Assembly: GCA_903915955.1 (NCBI GenBank)
Contig: CAIWUU010000040.1
Span: forward strand, 1 to 36,808
Source: an uncultured Chlorobiaceae bacterium
GTDB taxonomy: Bacteria > Bacteroidota > Chlorobiia > Chlorobiales > Chlorobiaceae
Reading direction: 5' to 3'
DNA length: 36,808 nucleotides
The position numbers and the translations under genes were made by a program. Positions 20,207-28,697 of this stretch are shown in pieces. How positions within the stretch are numbered: position 1 is the stretch's first letter; the number at the start of each line of letters is the position of its first letter. The notes beneath the pieces are model-generated. The model made no database searches, was not told the DNA's origin, and worked only from the letters and a program-made list of their open reading frames with translations.

Positions 20207-21064
20207 ATGATAGATTTTATGGTCAACAGGCAGACATGCACGCATTGCGGTGAGTGTGTGATCGACTGTCCGGCGCGGATTATCAGCCTTGGTGAGGATG
20301 GTTATCCCACCATTGCTTCGGAAAAAGAGGGAACCTGCTACCGCTGTCAGCACTGCCTTGCCATCTGCCCGACAGGTTCGGTCTCCATTCTCGGTCAGCA
20401 TGCTTCCGGCAGTCGTCCGCTGAAGGGTGCATTTCCTGATCCGGATGCCCTTGAGACGCTCATCAGAGGGCGTCGTTCAGTGCGCCGTTTTAAGCCTGAA
20501 AACCTTGATCCAGTACTTTTCCAGAAGCTGCTTGATGTTGCCTGGCAGGCTCCGACAGGAGTGAACTCCCGTCAGGTTCGTTTCACGGTGCTCGACAGCC
20601 ACGAGAAGGTTGTGCACCTGCGCGATGAGGTGATGGCTGGGTTGTTAAGGCTGGTGAACAACAATGCTCTTCCAGAGCGGATGGGCTATTTTGCCAACTT
20701 TGTGTCGATCTGGGAGAAGCATCGTGTTGACATTATTTTCCGTGATGCACCCCATTTGCTTATTGCCTCGGCGCCGCAGCATCTGGCCTCGCCCATGCAG
20801 GACTGTATGATTGCGCTGGCCAGCTTTGACCTTTTTGCTCAGGCCAATGGTGTTGGCACTCTTTGGAACGGCCTGGCAAAGTGGGCGATGAACGACATCC
20901 TTCCCGAGACACGCCGCCGCCTCGGTATTCCTGATGATCATCTCTTTGGCTATGCCATGGTCTTTGGCAAACCGGCAGTGCACTATGCCCGTACGGTAGA
21001 GCATGGCCCTGCGCTGGTTTATCGGGCGATGGAGGGGAGTGTTTCTGACGTTCCAGTGGATTGA
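20207..21064 (+). CDS. Ferredoxin-nitroreductase fusion (2x[4Fe-4S] plus FMN nitroreductase domain)
   Basis: 285 residues from the ATG at 20207, which has GAGGAG 7 bases upstream; the frame is open back to 20114, but that part has no homology I recognise and overlaps the thiC leader. Two [4Fe-4S] motifs open the protein: Cys11/14/17/21 (CTHCGECVIDCP) and Cys44/47/50/54 (CYRCQHCLAICP). A nitroreductase-family FMN domain follows (RGRRSVRRFKPENLDPV, WQAPTGVNSR, and near the C-terminus GYAMVFGKP). The arrangement implies electrons enter through the clusters to FMN; the substrate is unknown. It is typical of anaerobes. It is divergent from thiC, and the 58-aa/DUF1016 cassette follows after 30 bases. 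Confidence 0.9.
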   Translation: MIDFMVNRQTCTHCGECVIDCPARIISLGEDGYPTIASEKEGTCYRCQHCLAICPTGSVSILGQHASGSRPLKGAFPDPDALETLIRGRRSVRRFKPENLDPVLFQKLLDVAWQAPTGVNSRQVRFTVLDSHEKVVHLRDEVMAGLLRLVNNNALPERMGYFANFVSIWEKHRVDIIFRDAPHLLIASAPQHLASPMQDCMIALASFDLFAQANGVGTLWNGLAKWAMNDILPETRRRLGIPDDHLFGYAMVFGKPAVHYARTVEHGPALVYRAMEGSVSDVPVD

Positions 21065-21094
21065 AGTATTCCGATTTGGAGGAGCTTGACGAAT

Positions 21095-21271
21095 ATGGTG
21101 GCGGTGATTATGGCCACGGAGGATGATGTCGTAGAACGGATGCAGGAGATCCAGAAAATATTGGAGAACTCAGAGGTTGAAGAAGAGGCTCGTCGGAAAC
21201 TCCTTGATGAAGTGCGGCCATTCATTGATAGCGGTAATGCCGGGTTCGGAATCATAAGAAGTTTTAGGTGA
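21095..21271 (+). CDS. Unknown small acidic helical protein upstream of DUF1016 nuclease
   Basis: 58 residues (MVAVIMATEDDVVERMQEIQ...), family not recognised. The middle, VVERMQEIQKILENSEVEEEARRKLLDEVRPFID, is strongly charged and predicted helical or coiled-coil, ending GFGIIRSFR. The ATG at 21095 has a strong GGAGGAG at 21078-21084; a TTG at 21086 is in frame but too close to it. The stop is 4 bases before the ATG of the DUF1016 nuclease, so the two are probably coupled and may act together, for instance as a partner or antidote; that is inference. It could also be the remnant of a larger gene. Confidence 0.55.
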   Translation: MVAVIMATEDDVVERMQEIQKILENSEVEEEARRKLLDEVRPFIDSGNAGFGIIRSFR

Positions 21272-21275
21272 ACGC

Positions 21276-22325
21276 ATGACAAATTTGATGCAAAATACGC
21301 CACAGTTATCCGGCTTGTTGAATGCTTTGCGGGAACTGATCCAACAAGGCCGACAGCATGCAATGCGCGCTGTGGATAGGGTACAGGTGCAAACCTGCTG
21401 GGAGATTGGCCGTCACATTGTTGAGTTTGAACAGGGTGGTGAGGCACGCGCAGCCTATGGCAAAATGCTGTTGCCACGATTGGCGGAATTGTTGACTCGT
21501 GAATTTGGCAAGGGGTTCGATGCCTCCAACCTGCGTTATATGCGGTTGTTTTATAAGGCTTTTCCAATGTGTGACGCAGTGCGTCACGAATTGAGCTGGA
21601 CGCATTATCGGTTGTTGCTGCGAGTCGATAAAGCCGATGCGAGGCAGTGGTATATAAACGAAGCGGTGGCACAGAACTGGAGCGCTCGTGCACTGGATCG
21701 GCAGATTGGCACGCTCTACTTTGAACGTTTGCTGCTCAGCGGCGACAAGGCCAGCGTGGAGGCTGAGGCGGACGCCAATATTGCGGCTCTTTCACAGAGC
21801 CCCCGGGAGTTCGTGCGCGACCCCGTAATGCTGGAGTTCCTTGGTCTGCCCGGCACCGGCAAGCTGCTGGAGTCAAAGCTGGAGCAGGCACTGATGGACA
21901 AGCTGCAAGCTTTTTTGCTGGAGCTGGGCAAGGGCTTTGCTTTTGTTGCCCGTCAGCAGCGCATCAGTACCGAGTCGCAGGACTTTTATATCGATCTTGT
22001 TTTTTACAACTATCTGCTCAAGTGCTTTGTACTGATTGACCTGAAGACCGGCAAGCTTGTGCATCAGGACATCGGGCAGATGGACATGTATGTGCGCATG
22101 TATGACGACCTCAAACGTGGCGAAGGCGACAATCCGACGGTCGGTATTTTGCTTTGTGAACACAAAGATCAATCAGTTGTTCGGTACTCCGTGCTGCATG
22201 AGAGTGAACAACTGTTTGCTACCAGGTATCGTCTGGTGCTGCCCTCTGAGGAAGAACTTCGAGCCGAGATAGAGCGTGAACGGGATGCGATTGATGCTGC
22301 GCGTCTCTTGGAGGAACAGGAATGA
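21276..22325 (+). CDS. DUF1016 / YhcG-type PDDEXK nuclease-domain protein
   Basis: 349 residues. The N-terminal DUF1016_N region (LLNALRELIQQGRQHAMRAVDRVQVQTCWEIGRHIVEFE..., then GFDASNLRYMRLFYKAFP and LSWTHYRLLLRVD) and the C-terminal nuclease-like domain (QDFYIDLVFYNYLLKCFVLIDLKTGKLVHQDIGQMDMY) are both complete. Asp240 and Asp255-x-Lys257 fit a PD-(D/E)xK core. Relatives are often found beside type I restriction genes or in defence and mobile islands, but no restriction or methylation gene is nearby. Leucine is written TTG more often than in neighbouring genes, hinting at a different origin. It is coupled to the 58-residue gene upstream; its stop overlaps an ATG (ATGA) in frame with the next gene. 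Confidence 0.9.
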   Translation: MTNLMQNTPQLSGLLNALRELIQQGRQHAMRAVDRVQVQTCWEIGRHIVEFEQGGEARAAYGKMLLPRLAELLTREFGKGFDASNLRYMRLFYKAFPMCDAVRHELSWTHYRLLLRVDKADARQWYINEAVAQNWSARALDRQIGTLYFERLLLSGDKASVEAEADANIAALSQSPREFVRDPVMLEFLGLPGTGKLLESKLEQALMDKLQAFLLELGKGFAFVARQQRISTESQDFYIDLVFYNYLLKCFVLIDLKTGKLVHQDIGQMDMYVRMYDDLKRGEGDNPTVGILLCEHKDQSVVRYSVLHESEQLFATRYRLVLPSEEELRAEIERERDAIDAARLLEEQE

Positions 22326-22369
22326 TGGATGAATTATCCCCATTTATCAAAATACACAAAGAACAAACT

Positions 22370-23542
22370 ATGCTGACAAAAACTGAATTACAACAACGGG
22401 TCATCCGGTTGCAGGGAATGCTCCGCAACAAAGGTGTGCAGGCTGCACTGCTCATCCTGCCGATTGATGTGTACTATTTTGCAGGCACCCGCCAGAACGC
22501 CATACTCTGGATTCCGGCGGATGGTCTGCCTATGCTTCTGGTGCGCAAAAGCCTCTCGCGGGCACGGGAGGAGAGCCCGATTGCGGATATTCGCCCTTTT
22601 CCTTCAAGCAAGGAGTTTGCTTCGGTGTTCAGTGGGGATCAACTCTCAGTAGGCATGACCTTTGACGCTGTTCCGGTGCAGCAGCACAGCTATTATTCAC
22701 GGGCGCTGCCGGGGCGAAGTTTTGTTGATATTTCGATGATTGTTCGTGAAGTCATGTCAGTCAAGTCGTCTTTTGAGCTTGAGCAACTGAGGTACAGTGC
22801 CAGCAAGCTTGCATCGGTGTTTGCGGAGGTGCCACAATTTCTGAAAGCGGGTATGCGCGAACTTGATCTCTCTGCCGAAATGGAATATCATCTTCGCAAG
22901 GCTGGGCATGAGGGATATGTACGGATGAGGGCTTTTAACCAGGAGCTTTTCTTTGGTCTTGCGGTTTCATCTGGCGGGCTAAGTGGCGGTTTTTTTGATG
23001 GCCCGGTGACGGGCAAGGGGTTGTCAAGCGCTTCCCCTCATGGAGCGTCGTGTGATGAAATTCGTGTGAACGAACCGATTCTTCTGGATTATGCCGGGGT
23101 GTTCAATGGGTACATTACCGATATGACCCGTATGTTTGTTATTGGAATGCTTGATCCTGAATTGCAGCGGGCTTTCGATGTTGCGATTGCTATTCAGGAG
23201 ATGGTGCGTCAGGCCATGAAACCCGGCGCAATTGGTGAAGAGCTGTTTCTTGTAGCGGCTGCAATGGCTGAAAAGGCCGGGCTTGGCTCCTGTTTTATGG
23301 GTATACCGGGTGAACAGGCGAAATTTGTCGGTCATGGCGTGGGTCTTGAGCTTGATCAGCTTCCCGTGCTTGCCAAAGGGTTCACCATGGCTTTGCAGAC
23401 TGGTCAGGTGATTGCCGTTGAGCCCAAGTTTGTCATTCCCGGCAAAGGGGCCATCGGTATCGAAAACACCTTTGCCGTCACTGACGATGGGGGGCTGAAG
23501 TTAACTGATATTCCGGACGGGATAGTTTTTCTTGAGCCTTGA
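22370..23542 (+). CDS. Xaa-Pro aminopeptidase-like protein, M24 metallopeptidase family
   Basis: 390 residues from ATG 22370. An upstream in-frame ATG at 22322 (behind GGAGGAAC inside the DUF1016 gene) would add 16 residues and couple it to that gene; I prefer 22370 because M24B proteins usually begin close to the first helix (LQQRVIRLQGMLRNKGVQAALL). An N-terminal creatinase-like domain is followed by the pita-bread fold with all five metal ligands: Asp240, Asp251 (LLDYAGVFNGYITDMTR), His322 (GHGVGLELDQLP), Glu351 and Glu365 (EPKF, GIENTF). It should cleave X-Pro bonds at peptide N-termini; substrates are unknown. It is convergent with the ABC-F gene. Confidence 0.92.
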   Translation: MLTKTELQQRVIRLQGMLRNKGVQAALLILPIDVYYFAGTRQNAILWIPADGLPMLLVRKSLSRAREESPIADIRPFPSSKEFASVFSGDQLSVGMTFDAVPVQQHSYYSRALPGRSFVDISMIVREVMSVKSSFELEQLRYSASKLASVFAEVPQFLKAGMRELDLSAEMEYHLRKAGHEGYVRMRAFNQELFFGLAVSSGGLSGGFFDGPVTGKGLSSASPHGASCDEIRVNEPILLDYAGVFNGYITDMTRMFVIGMLDPELQRAFDVAIAIQEMVRQAMKPGAIGEELFLVAAAMAEKAGLGSCFMGIPGEQAKFVGHGVGLELDQLPVLAKGFTMALQTGQVIAVEPKFVIPGKGAIGIENTFAVTDDGGLKLTDIPDGIVFLEP

Positions 23543-23582
23543 GCTTGTATAGGGCCATCACCCCTCGATCAATATCAAGCCA

Positions 23583-25538
23583 CTATGCCTTTTCCCATTC
23601 AGCAAAGAGTGCATTCAGCTCGTTGCAGAGAGCGTGGTAGCCGTCGAGGGTTTTGGTGGTCTCTTGCTGGCTTTTTTTGTAGAAGTCTTCTGTTGCCATT
23701 ACGGTTTCGAGTGACTCTTTTTTCTGCTCAAGCCGGTTGATTTTCTGCTCGATCTCATCGATTCTTTTCTTGTCTTTTTTTGACGCAGCGGTTTTCTTTG
23801 CCTGCTCTTGCTCTTTTTCGGCTATTTTTGGCGGTGCAGCCTGGCTTTTTTGCTTCACGGCGGCATCCAGTTTGCGTTCAGCTTCTATGGCTTTTTCGGC
23901 AGTTTCAAGATATTCGGCGTAAGTACCGAGATGGAGCTGAAGAGCGCCGTTTTTGATCTCAACCACCTTGTTGACCAGGCTGTCGAGGAAGTAGCGGTCG
24001 TGACTGACAATCAGGAGTGTGCCGTCATAGTACTCAAGCGAGTCGATCAGCATCTCTTTTGAACGCATGTCGAGATGGTTGGTCGGCTCATCCATAATCA
24101 GAAGGTTCGATGCCTGCAAGAGGATTTTTGCGAGGGCGACTCTCGATTTTTCTCCTCCCGACAACACCCTGATCTTTTTATTGACCGCATCGCCGCTGAA
24201 AAGGAAACAGCCGAGAATATCCCGCACCTTTTTCTGCGCTTCGGATGAGGGGGCGGAGTCCATCATCTCCATGTAGACGCTTTTGTCTTGCGAGAGATTT
24301 TCCGTCTGATGCTGGGCGAAGTAGTTCAGGGTAACGTTGTGCCCCATGCTCAGTTTGCCCTCAAAGTCGATCTCTCCTGCCAGAATTTTGCAGAAGGTGG
24401 TTTTCCCTGCGCCGTTTGATCCGACAATAGCAATCCGGTCGCCGCGCATCACCTCCAGATTGATACTGTTCAGCACCTGTTTTTTTGTGCCATCTGGCAG
24501 CAGGTAGGCTTTTTTGACTCCATCAAGTCGCATCACCTCACGTCCGGAGGGGTTGGCTTTTGGAAAGCGGAAAGAGATGCGTGAGTTATCCTCTTCAGGC
24601 GAGAACATGTTCTTCTCCATCTTCTCCATCTGTTTGAGGCGGCTCTGTGCCTGCCTTGCCTTGGTGGCTTTGTAGCGGAATCGGTCGACAAAGGCCTTCA
24701 ACTCCGCCATTTTCTTCAGATCATTGGTATATTGGCCCATCATCAGCTCGTAGCGCTCTGCCTTCTCCTTTTCGTAGTATGAGTAGTTTCCCTTGTATTC
24801 GTTGATGCGCTCAAAGGCGATTTCGAGGGTTTTGGTGGTGAGCTTGTCGAGAAAAAAACGGTCGTGCGAGACAATGATATAGCTGTGTTCGTAGTTGAGG
24901 AGATAATTTTCGAGCCAGCGAAGCGAGTCGATATCAAGGTGGTTGGTTGGCTCATCAAGCAGGAGGAGTGTCGGGTTCTGCAGCAGCAGTTTGGTAAGGT
25001 GCAGGCGCATCTGCCATCCACCTGAAAAGGCCTTTACCTTTTTATGAAAATCTATTTCGCTGAATCCAAGGCCGGCGAGCACCTTTTCGGCATTCGACTG
25101 CATGGTGTAACCACCGAGGTGGTCAAACTCGTGCATGGCATCGGAAAAGCGTTCGATCAGGTTATGATAGGCTTCGCTCTCATAATCCTGATCAGGCAGA
25201 GCGAGCTCATGCTCCATCTCTGCTATTTTGCCCGACAACTCGAAAAGCCTTGCGTTGGCCTGAAGCGCATATTGCAGGGCGGTTTTCTCCAGATCCGCAT
25301 CAAAGGAGATCTCCTGGGGAAGATAACCTATAGTGGTCTCTGCCGATTTGAGAAAATGTCCATCGGTAATAAGGGCAGAGTCTTTGGATGGCCCGCTGAT
25401 AAGGCGCAGGAGTGTTGTTTTGCCGGTGCCGTTAAGGCCTACAAGGCTTACATGGTCTTTGTCGCCGACGCGAAAAGAGGTATCGGCAAGGAGTTGTTTG
25501 GATCCGACGGTGAGTGAGAGGTTACGGGCTTCAAGCAT
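23583..25538 (-). CDS. ABC-F family ATPase (Uup/YdiF-like, ribosome-associated)
   Basis: 651 residues, no membrane segments. Two ABC modules: the first with Walker [10 protein letters not shown] (~36), signature [15 protein letters not shown] and DEPTNHLD; the second with GSNGAGKTT, signature [16 protein letters not shown] and DEPTNHLD. The inter-domain linker ([28 protein letters not shown]) is the P-site tRNA interaction motif region of ABC-F proteins. A Lys/Glu-rich C-terminal coiled coil (~555-651) matches the Uup/YdiF type. Such proteins act on the ribosome rather than in transport; the exact subfamily is uncertain. It is monocistronic with a promoter-like element just upstream. Confidence 0.93.
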   Translation of the reverse strand: MLEARNLSLTVGSKQLLADTSFRVGDKDHVSLVGLNGTGKTTLLRLISGPSKDSALITDGHFLKSAETTIGYLPQEISFDADLEKTALQYALQANARLFELSGKIAEMEHELALPDQDYESEAYHNLIERFSDAMHEFDHLGGYTMQSNAEKVLAGLGFSEIDFHKKVKAFSGGWQMRLHLTKLLLQNPTLLLLDEPTNHLDIDSLRWLENYLLNYEHSYIIVSHDRFFLDKLTTKTLEIAFERINEYKGNYSYYEKEKAERYELMMGQYTNDLKKMAELKAFVDRFRYKATKARQAQSRLKQMEKMEKNMFSPEEDNSRISFRFPKANPSGREVMRLDGVKKAYLLPDGTKKQVLNSINLEVMRGDRIAIVGSNGAGKTTFCKILAGEIDFEGKLSMGHNVTLNYFAQHQTENLSQDKSVYMEMMDSAPSSEAQKKVRDILGCFLFSGDAVNKKIRVLSGGEKSRVALAKILLQASNLLIMDEPTNHLDMRSKEMLIDSLEYYDGTLLIVSHDRYFLDSLVNKVVEIKNGALQLHLGTYAEYLETAEKAIEAERKLDAAVKQKSQAAPPKIAEKEQEQAKKTAASKKDKKRIDEIEQKINRLEQKKESLETVMATEDFYKKSQQETTKTLDGYHALCNELNALFAEWEKA

Positions 25539-25558
25539 ACAGAGGAAGAACTGGTGAA

Positions 25559-25586
25559 ATTATCTGATATTATCGAAAAATTGCAA
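25559..25586 (-). promoter_or_regulatory. Probable promoter of the ABC-F gene
   Basis: On the minus strand TTGCAA (25586-25581), a 16-base spacer and GATAAT (25564-25559) form a reasonable sigma70-type promoter 20 bases from the ATG at 25538. The predicted leader would be only about 13 bases long. Confidence 0.4.
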
Positions 25587-25861
25587 GCTTTGGGGAAGAG
25601 TACAATTAATCATAAAGCGGCTCTTTAAAAAAAGAACTTATGGTTTCTGCGTTGACAACGGGTGTAGCAAAATCCCTGACATTGCGAGGATCAACAGCCC
25701 CTGACAACAGGTCGTACTACCAAGTAGCCAGTCTGAATATAGTGACTCTTGGCAAGAAGTGCTACAGGAGAGGTGGTGATAAGTGTTCGTGAGTATGAAA
25801 TTATTTTTGTATTTACCGCTATTTCATGCAATATTCAAGCTGAACTTAAAAATTGCATGCC
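25587..25861. other. Intergenic region before the DUF4143 ATPase, no gene recognised
   Basis: Between the promoter-like element of the ABC-F gene and the ATPase ATG I find no supportable gene. CCCTGACA occurs twice (25674-25681 and 25698-25705). A frame at 25783-25980 runs into the ATPase gene in another phase and is judged a shadow. No clear promoter or terminator is visible. Confidence 0.4.
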
Positions 25862-27031
25862 ATGATTGTCCGCCATCTTATGCCAGCCCTGCTGAGTCGG
25901 GCTTCACAGTACCCGGTTGTCACCCTCACCGGACCCCGGCAATCAGGAAAAACGACGCTCTGCAGGTGCGCTTTTCCTGAAAAGCCCTACTGCAACCTTG
26001 AGCGGCCCGATAGTCGCCATTTTGCACAGCATGATCCGGCAGGATTTTTAGCCCAGTTTCCTGATGGCGCTATTCTTGATGAAATACAGCGCGTTCCTGA
26101 ATTACTGTCATGGATACAGGTTCGTGTTGATGAGCGCCAAACCGCCGGTGAATTTATTTTGACGGGCAGCCATCAGTTTGAGCTGAACCGTCATATCAGT
26201 CAGTCACTGGCTGGCAGAACGGCGTTACTCAAGCTTTTGCCGTTATCACTTGCGGAGTTGCGCGATGCGGGGCAGCCAACCGGTGTTGATCATCTTCTGC
26301 ATACCGGAGGTTATCCGAGGATTTATGCTGATCACCTTGATCCCTCCGTTATGCTCGGTGATTACTTTGCCACCTATGTTGAGCGTGATTTGCGGGAATT
26401 GATACAGCTACGCCAGATAAGGGAATTTGAGCGGTTTGTCCGTCTGGCTGCGGGTCGGGTGGGACAACTGCTTAACCTGCACAGTCTCGCCGCTGATGTC
26501 GGGGTTTCAAGTCAAACTGCAAGAAGCTGGCTTACCCTGCTTGAGGCTTCGTATATTGTTTTTTTGCTCCCCCCGTGGTTTGCCAATATCGGCAAGCGAT
26601 TGACCAAGTCGCCAAAACTCTATTTTTATGATGTTGCTCTTGCCTCGTGGCTGATGGGGATAACGCAGGAGTTGCATCTGCAAGCTCATCCCCTGCGAGG
26701 TTCGCTGTTTGAAAATCTGGTGGTTCTTGAGATGCTCAAAGCTCGCATCAATGCCGGGTTGCAGACAAATCTCCATTTTTATCGCGACAGCAGTGGGCTG
26801 GAAGTTGATGTTCTGCTTGAAGCGGGCAACATGATCAAGCTCTTCGAAATCAAGTCATCACTGACGATCAATCAGGAGTGTTTCATCCAGCTCAATAAAG
26901 TTGCGGCCATTTTTGGTGAACGTGTTGTGAAAAAAGTGGTGCTGTATGGCGGCAATGAACAACAAAAACGCAGTGATACTGAAGTGTTGAGCTATTTGGA
27001 TGCCGGGGAGGCAGGAAGAGCTGCGGTGTGA
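25862..27031 (+). CDS. AAA-family ATPase with DUF4143 C-terminal domain
   Basis: 389 residues from ATG 25862 (an in-frame TTG at 25853 adds three residues). The AAA_14 module has Walker A GPRQSGKTT (~24-32) and Walker B GAILDEIQRVPE; ILTGSHQF fits sensor 1. The DUF4143 part begins around LHTGGYPRIYAD and includes a winged-helix-like stretch (LNLHSLAADVGVSSQTARSWLTLLEASYIVFLLPPW). Near the end, Asp316 (LEVDVLLE) and Glu329-x-Lys331 (LFEIKSS) form a D...ExK nuclease-like signature. The family is common and patchily distributed in anaerobes and archaea; its function is not established. No partner gene is beside it, and the AT-rich spacers on both sides suggest insertion. No Shine-Dalgarno sequence is visible. 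Confidence 0.92.
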   Translation: MIVRHLMPALLSRASQYPVVTLTGPRQSGKTTLCRCAFPEKPYCNLERPDSRHFAQHDPAGFLAQFPDGAILDEIQRVPELLSWIQVRVDERQTAGEFILTGSHQFELNRHISQSLAGRTALLKLLPLSLAELRDAGQPTGVDHLLHTGGYPRIYADHLDPSVMLGDYFATYVERDLRELIQLRQIREFERFVRLAAGRVGQLLNLHSLAADVGVSSQTARSWLTLLEASYIVFLLPPWFANIGKRLTKSPKLYFYDVALASWLMGITQELHLQAHPLRGSLFENLVVLEMLKARINAGLQTNLHFYRDSSGLEVDVLLEAGNMIKLFEIKSSLTINQECFIQLNKVAAIFGERVVKKVVLYGGNEQQKRSDTEVLSYLDAGEAGRAAV

Positions 27032-27419
27032 TGGCATAGAGAGTTTTGGCCCGAATTACAGTCAGCGGTAGACATCTTTTGTGGTACGAATAGGCGCTAT
27101 CACCATGTCATCACATGGAGTTTATTCCAGATGTTCGAATTGATCATTCGATAGTTTGTTATTAGCTATAATGCATTATAGCTATAGTTAAACGGAATCT
27201 CTTTTTTACTGTTTCTTGTCGTTGTGCGATGAAGAACTAATTTAATCTCTAACGGTTGAATTCTCCACCGCTCACGGTAAAGTTTGTTAAGCTTCTTCTG
27301 GAGCCAGATATCCCGCTTCTTGCGGCGTGGAGGTTTATTTCTTTATGTTGCGCAAGCTTTCTGCGGTATTATCGTCGAAGGAGGGAACTGGTTGTCAATA
27401 AGATAGAGGAGTGAACCGA
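27032..27419. other. Intergenic region with clustered inverted repeats
   Basis: No supportable gene. Three dyads lie within 82 bases: CCATGT/ACATGG (27103-27118), TCGAAT/ATTCGA (27135-27151) and a perfect 22-base palindrome with half-site TAGCTATAATG (27163-27184). The first could be a weak end signal for the ATPase gene. A minus-strand frame of about 50 codons (roughly 27345 down to 27178, rich in Lys/Arg) is open but has no ATG and no recognisable match. A promoter for the tolC-macAB operon should lie near the right end, but none is convincing. Confidence 0.5.
27163..27184. repeat. Perfect 22-base palindrome
   Basis: TAGCTATAATG followed by its exact reverse complement, centred on ATGCAT with no spacer. 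It could be an operator for a dimeric regulator, a cruciform, or a scar of a mobile element. It is 235 bases before the outer-membrane efflux gene. Confidence 0.6.
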
Positions 27420-28697
27420 ATGGTTTTGTTTATGAAATCCAAAATATATCTGTTGGCGCTGCTGTTTTCTGTGCTGGCTATGCCGCTGTATGCTTTTGAG
27501 TCATTGACCTGGCAGCAGTGTGTCAGTGAAACCAGAGTGGCGCATCCTGACCTCCTTTCCGCTCTTGCGCTTTTGCAGCAGGCGGAAGCGGATAAGCAGA
27601 TAACGGGAGGCGCACGTCTTCCCCTGCTCAGTATAGGGTTGAACTCGCTGAAGCGTGGGACCTCTGGCGCGGGCTCCTCCTCTCTTTTTTCCTCCTCCTT
27701 ATCGGCACAGCAGCTCCTCTATGATGGGCATAAAACCTCCAGACAGATAGCCAGTAATGAGGAGGCGATCAAGGCGACTCGGTACAACTATAGCGTTGTC
27801 TCTGCTAATCTTCGTTTTGCTCTTCGATCTGCATTTACAGCCTTGCTCAATGCGCAGGAGCTTGTGGGTCTTACCGTTGAGATTGCCGAAAGACGGCAGA
27901 AGAATGTTAGGTTGATCACTCTTCGTTATCAGGGTGGGCGGGAAAATATTGGTTCGCTACGTCAAGCTGAGGCCGATCTTGCTCAGGCCGATTTTGAGGT
28001 GTTGCAGGCAAAACGAGGTCTGGTGCTTGCCCAGACAACGCTTGCCTCAGCACTTGGACGTGATATTCATCAGCCGATCAAGGTTCAGGGCGTGTTCAAA
28101 GCCAGCGATGTTTCCACAGTCAAGCCTGATCTCCCACTGTTGGTCAACAATAATCCGCTGTTGCAGCAACTCAAAGCCCGTAGTAAAGCTGCAAGTTATG
28201 ATCTTGAGGCATCGAGAAGCGCCTTTTCTCCCCAACTCTATTTGAACTCATCCATTGGCAGAACTTCTTCCGATCGATGGCAGTTCGATGCGGTTGATTG
28301 GAGTGCTGGTGTTACTCTTTCAGTGCCCCTTTATGAGGGAGGAAGCGGTGGAGCGAGGGTTGCCAAAGCTAAGGCTGTTGTTGCTCAACAGAGTGCCGAG
28401 CGAAAAAGCGTTTCTCTTCAACTGTTTGATGCACTTGAACAGAGCTGGAAGAGTTTTCAGGATGTCCGACAGGCGGTTGTGGTGCGCAAAAAATTTCTGG
28501 ATGCAGCCGTTGAACGGGCAACCATTGCCACGGCGCAATATTCGAATGGTCTCATCTCTTTCAATGATTGGGTGATGATTGAAGATAATCTTGTGAGTGC
28601 AAAAAAAGGGTTTCTCAATGCCGGAGCAGATATGCTGATTGCCGAGGCTCAATGGATTCAGTCAAAAGGAGGAGGGCTTGATGATCAAGAGAAGTAA
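27420..28697 (+). CDS. TolC-family outer membrane efflux protein
   Basis: 425 residues from ATG 27420, which has GGAG at an ideal 8-base spacing; GTG 27411 lies on top of that site and ATG 27432 is a further option. The signal peptide (KSKIYLLALLFSVLAMPLYA) ends before FESLTWQQC. The mature part has the duplicated helical/beta pattern of outer-membrane efflux proteins: LTWQQCVSETRVAHPDLLSALALLQQAEADK at the start and SLSAQQLLYDGHKTSRQIASNEEAIKATRYNYSVVSANLRFALRSAFTALL in the first repeat, with the matching second repeat SAGVTLSVPLYEGG near residue 300. It forms the outer-membrane channel for the adaptor and ABC transporter encoded downstream, whose ATG overlaps its 3' end by 17 bases. Confidence 0.92.
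   Translation: MVLFMKSKIYLLALLFSVLAMPLYAFESLTWQQCVSETRVAHPDLLSALALLQQAEADKQITGGARLPLLSIGLNSLKRGTSGAGSSSLFSSSLSAQQLLYDGHKTSRQIASNEEAIKATRYNYSVVSANLRFALRSAFTALLNAQELVGLTVEIAERRQKNVRLITLRYQGGRENIGSLRQAEADLAQADFEVLQAKRGLVLAQTTLASALGRDIHQPIKVQGVFKASDVSTVKPDLPLLVNNNPLLQQLKARSKAASYDLEASRSAFSPQLYLNSSIGRTSSDRWQFDAVDWSAGVTLSVPLYEGGSGGARVAKAKAVVAQQSAERKSVSLQLFDALEQSWKSFQDVRQAVVVRKKFLDAAVERATIATAQYSNGLISFNDWVMIEDNLVSAKKGFLNAGADMLIAEAQWIQSKGGGLDDQEK

Noticed and set aside
25783-25980. 65-codon frame with a hydrophobic start before the DUF4143 gene
   Set aside because: More than half of it overlaps the ATPase gene in another frame and it has no ribosome-binding site.
27178-27345. Lys/Arg-rich minus-strand open stretch of about 50 codons in the 27-kb spacer
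   Set aside because: It has no ATG, no ribosome-binding site and no recognisable match; a degraded gene fragment is possible but cannot be supported.
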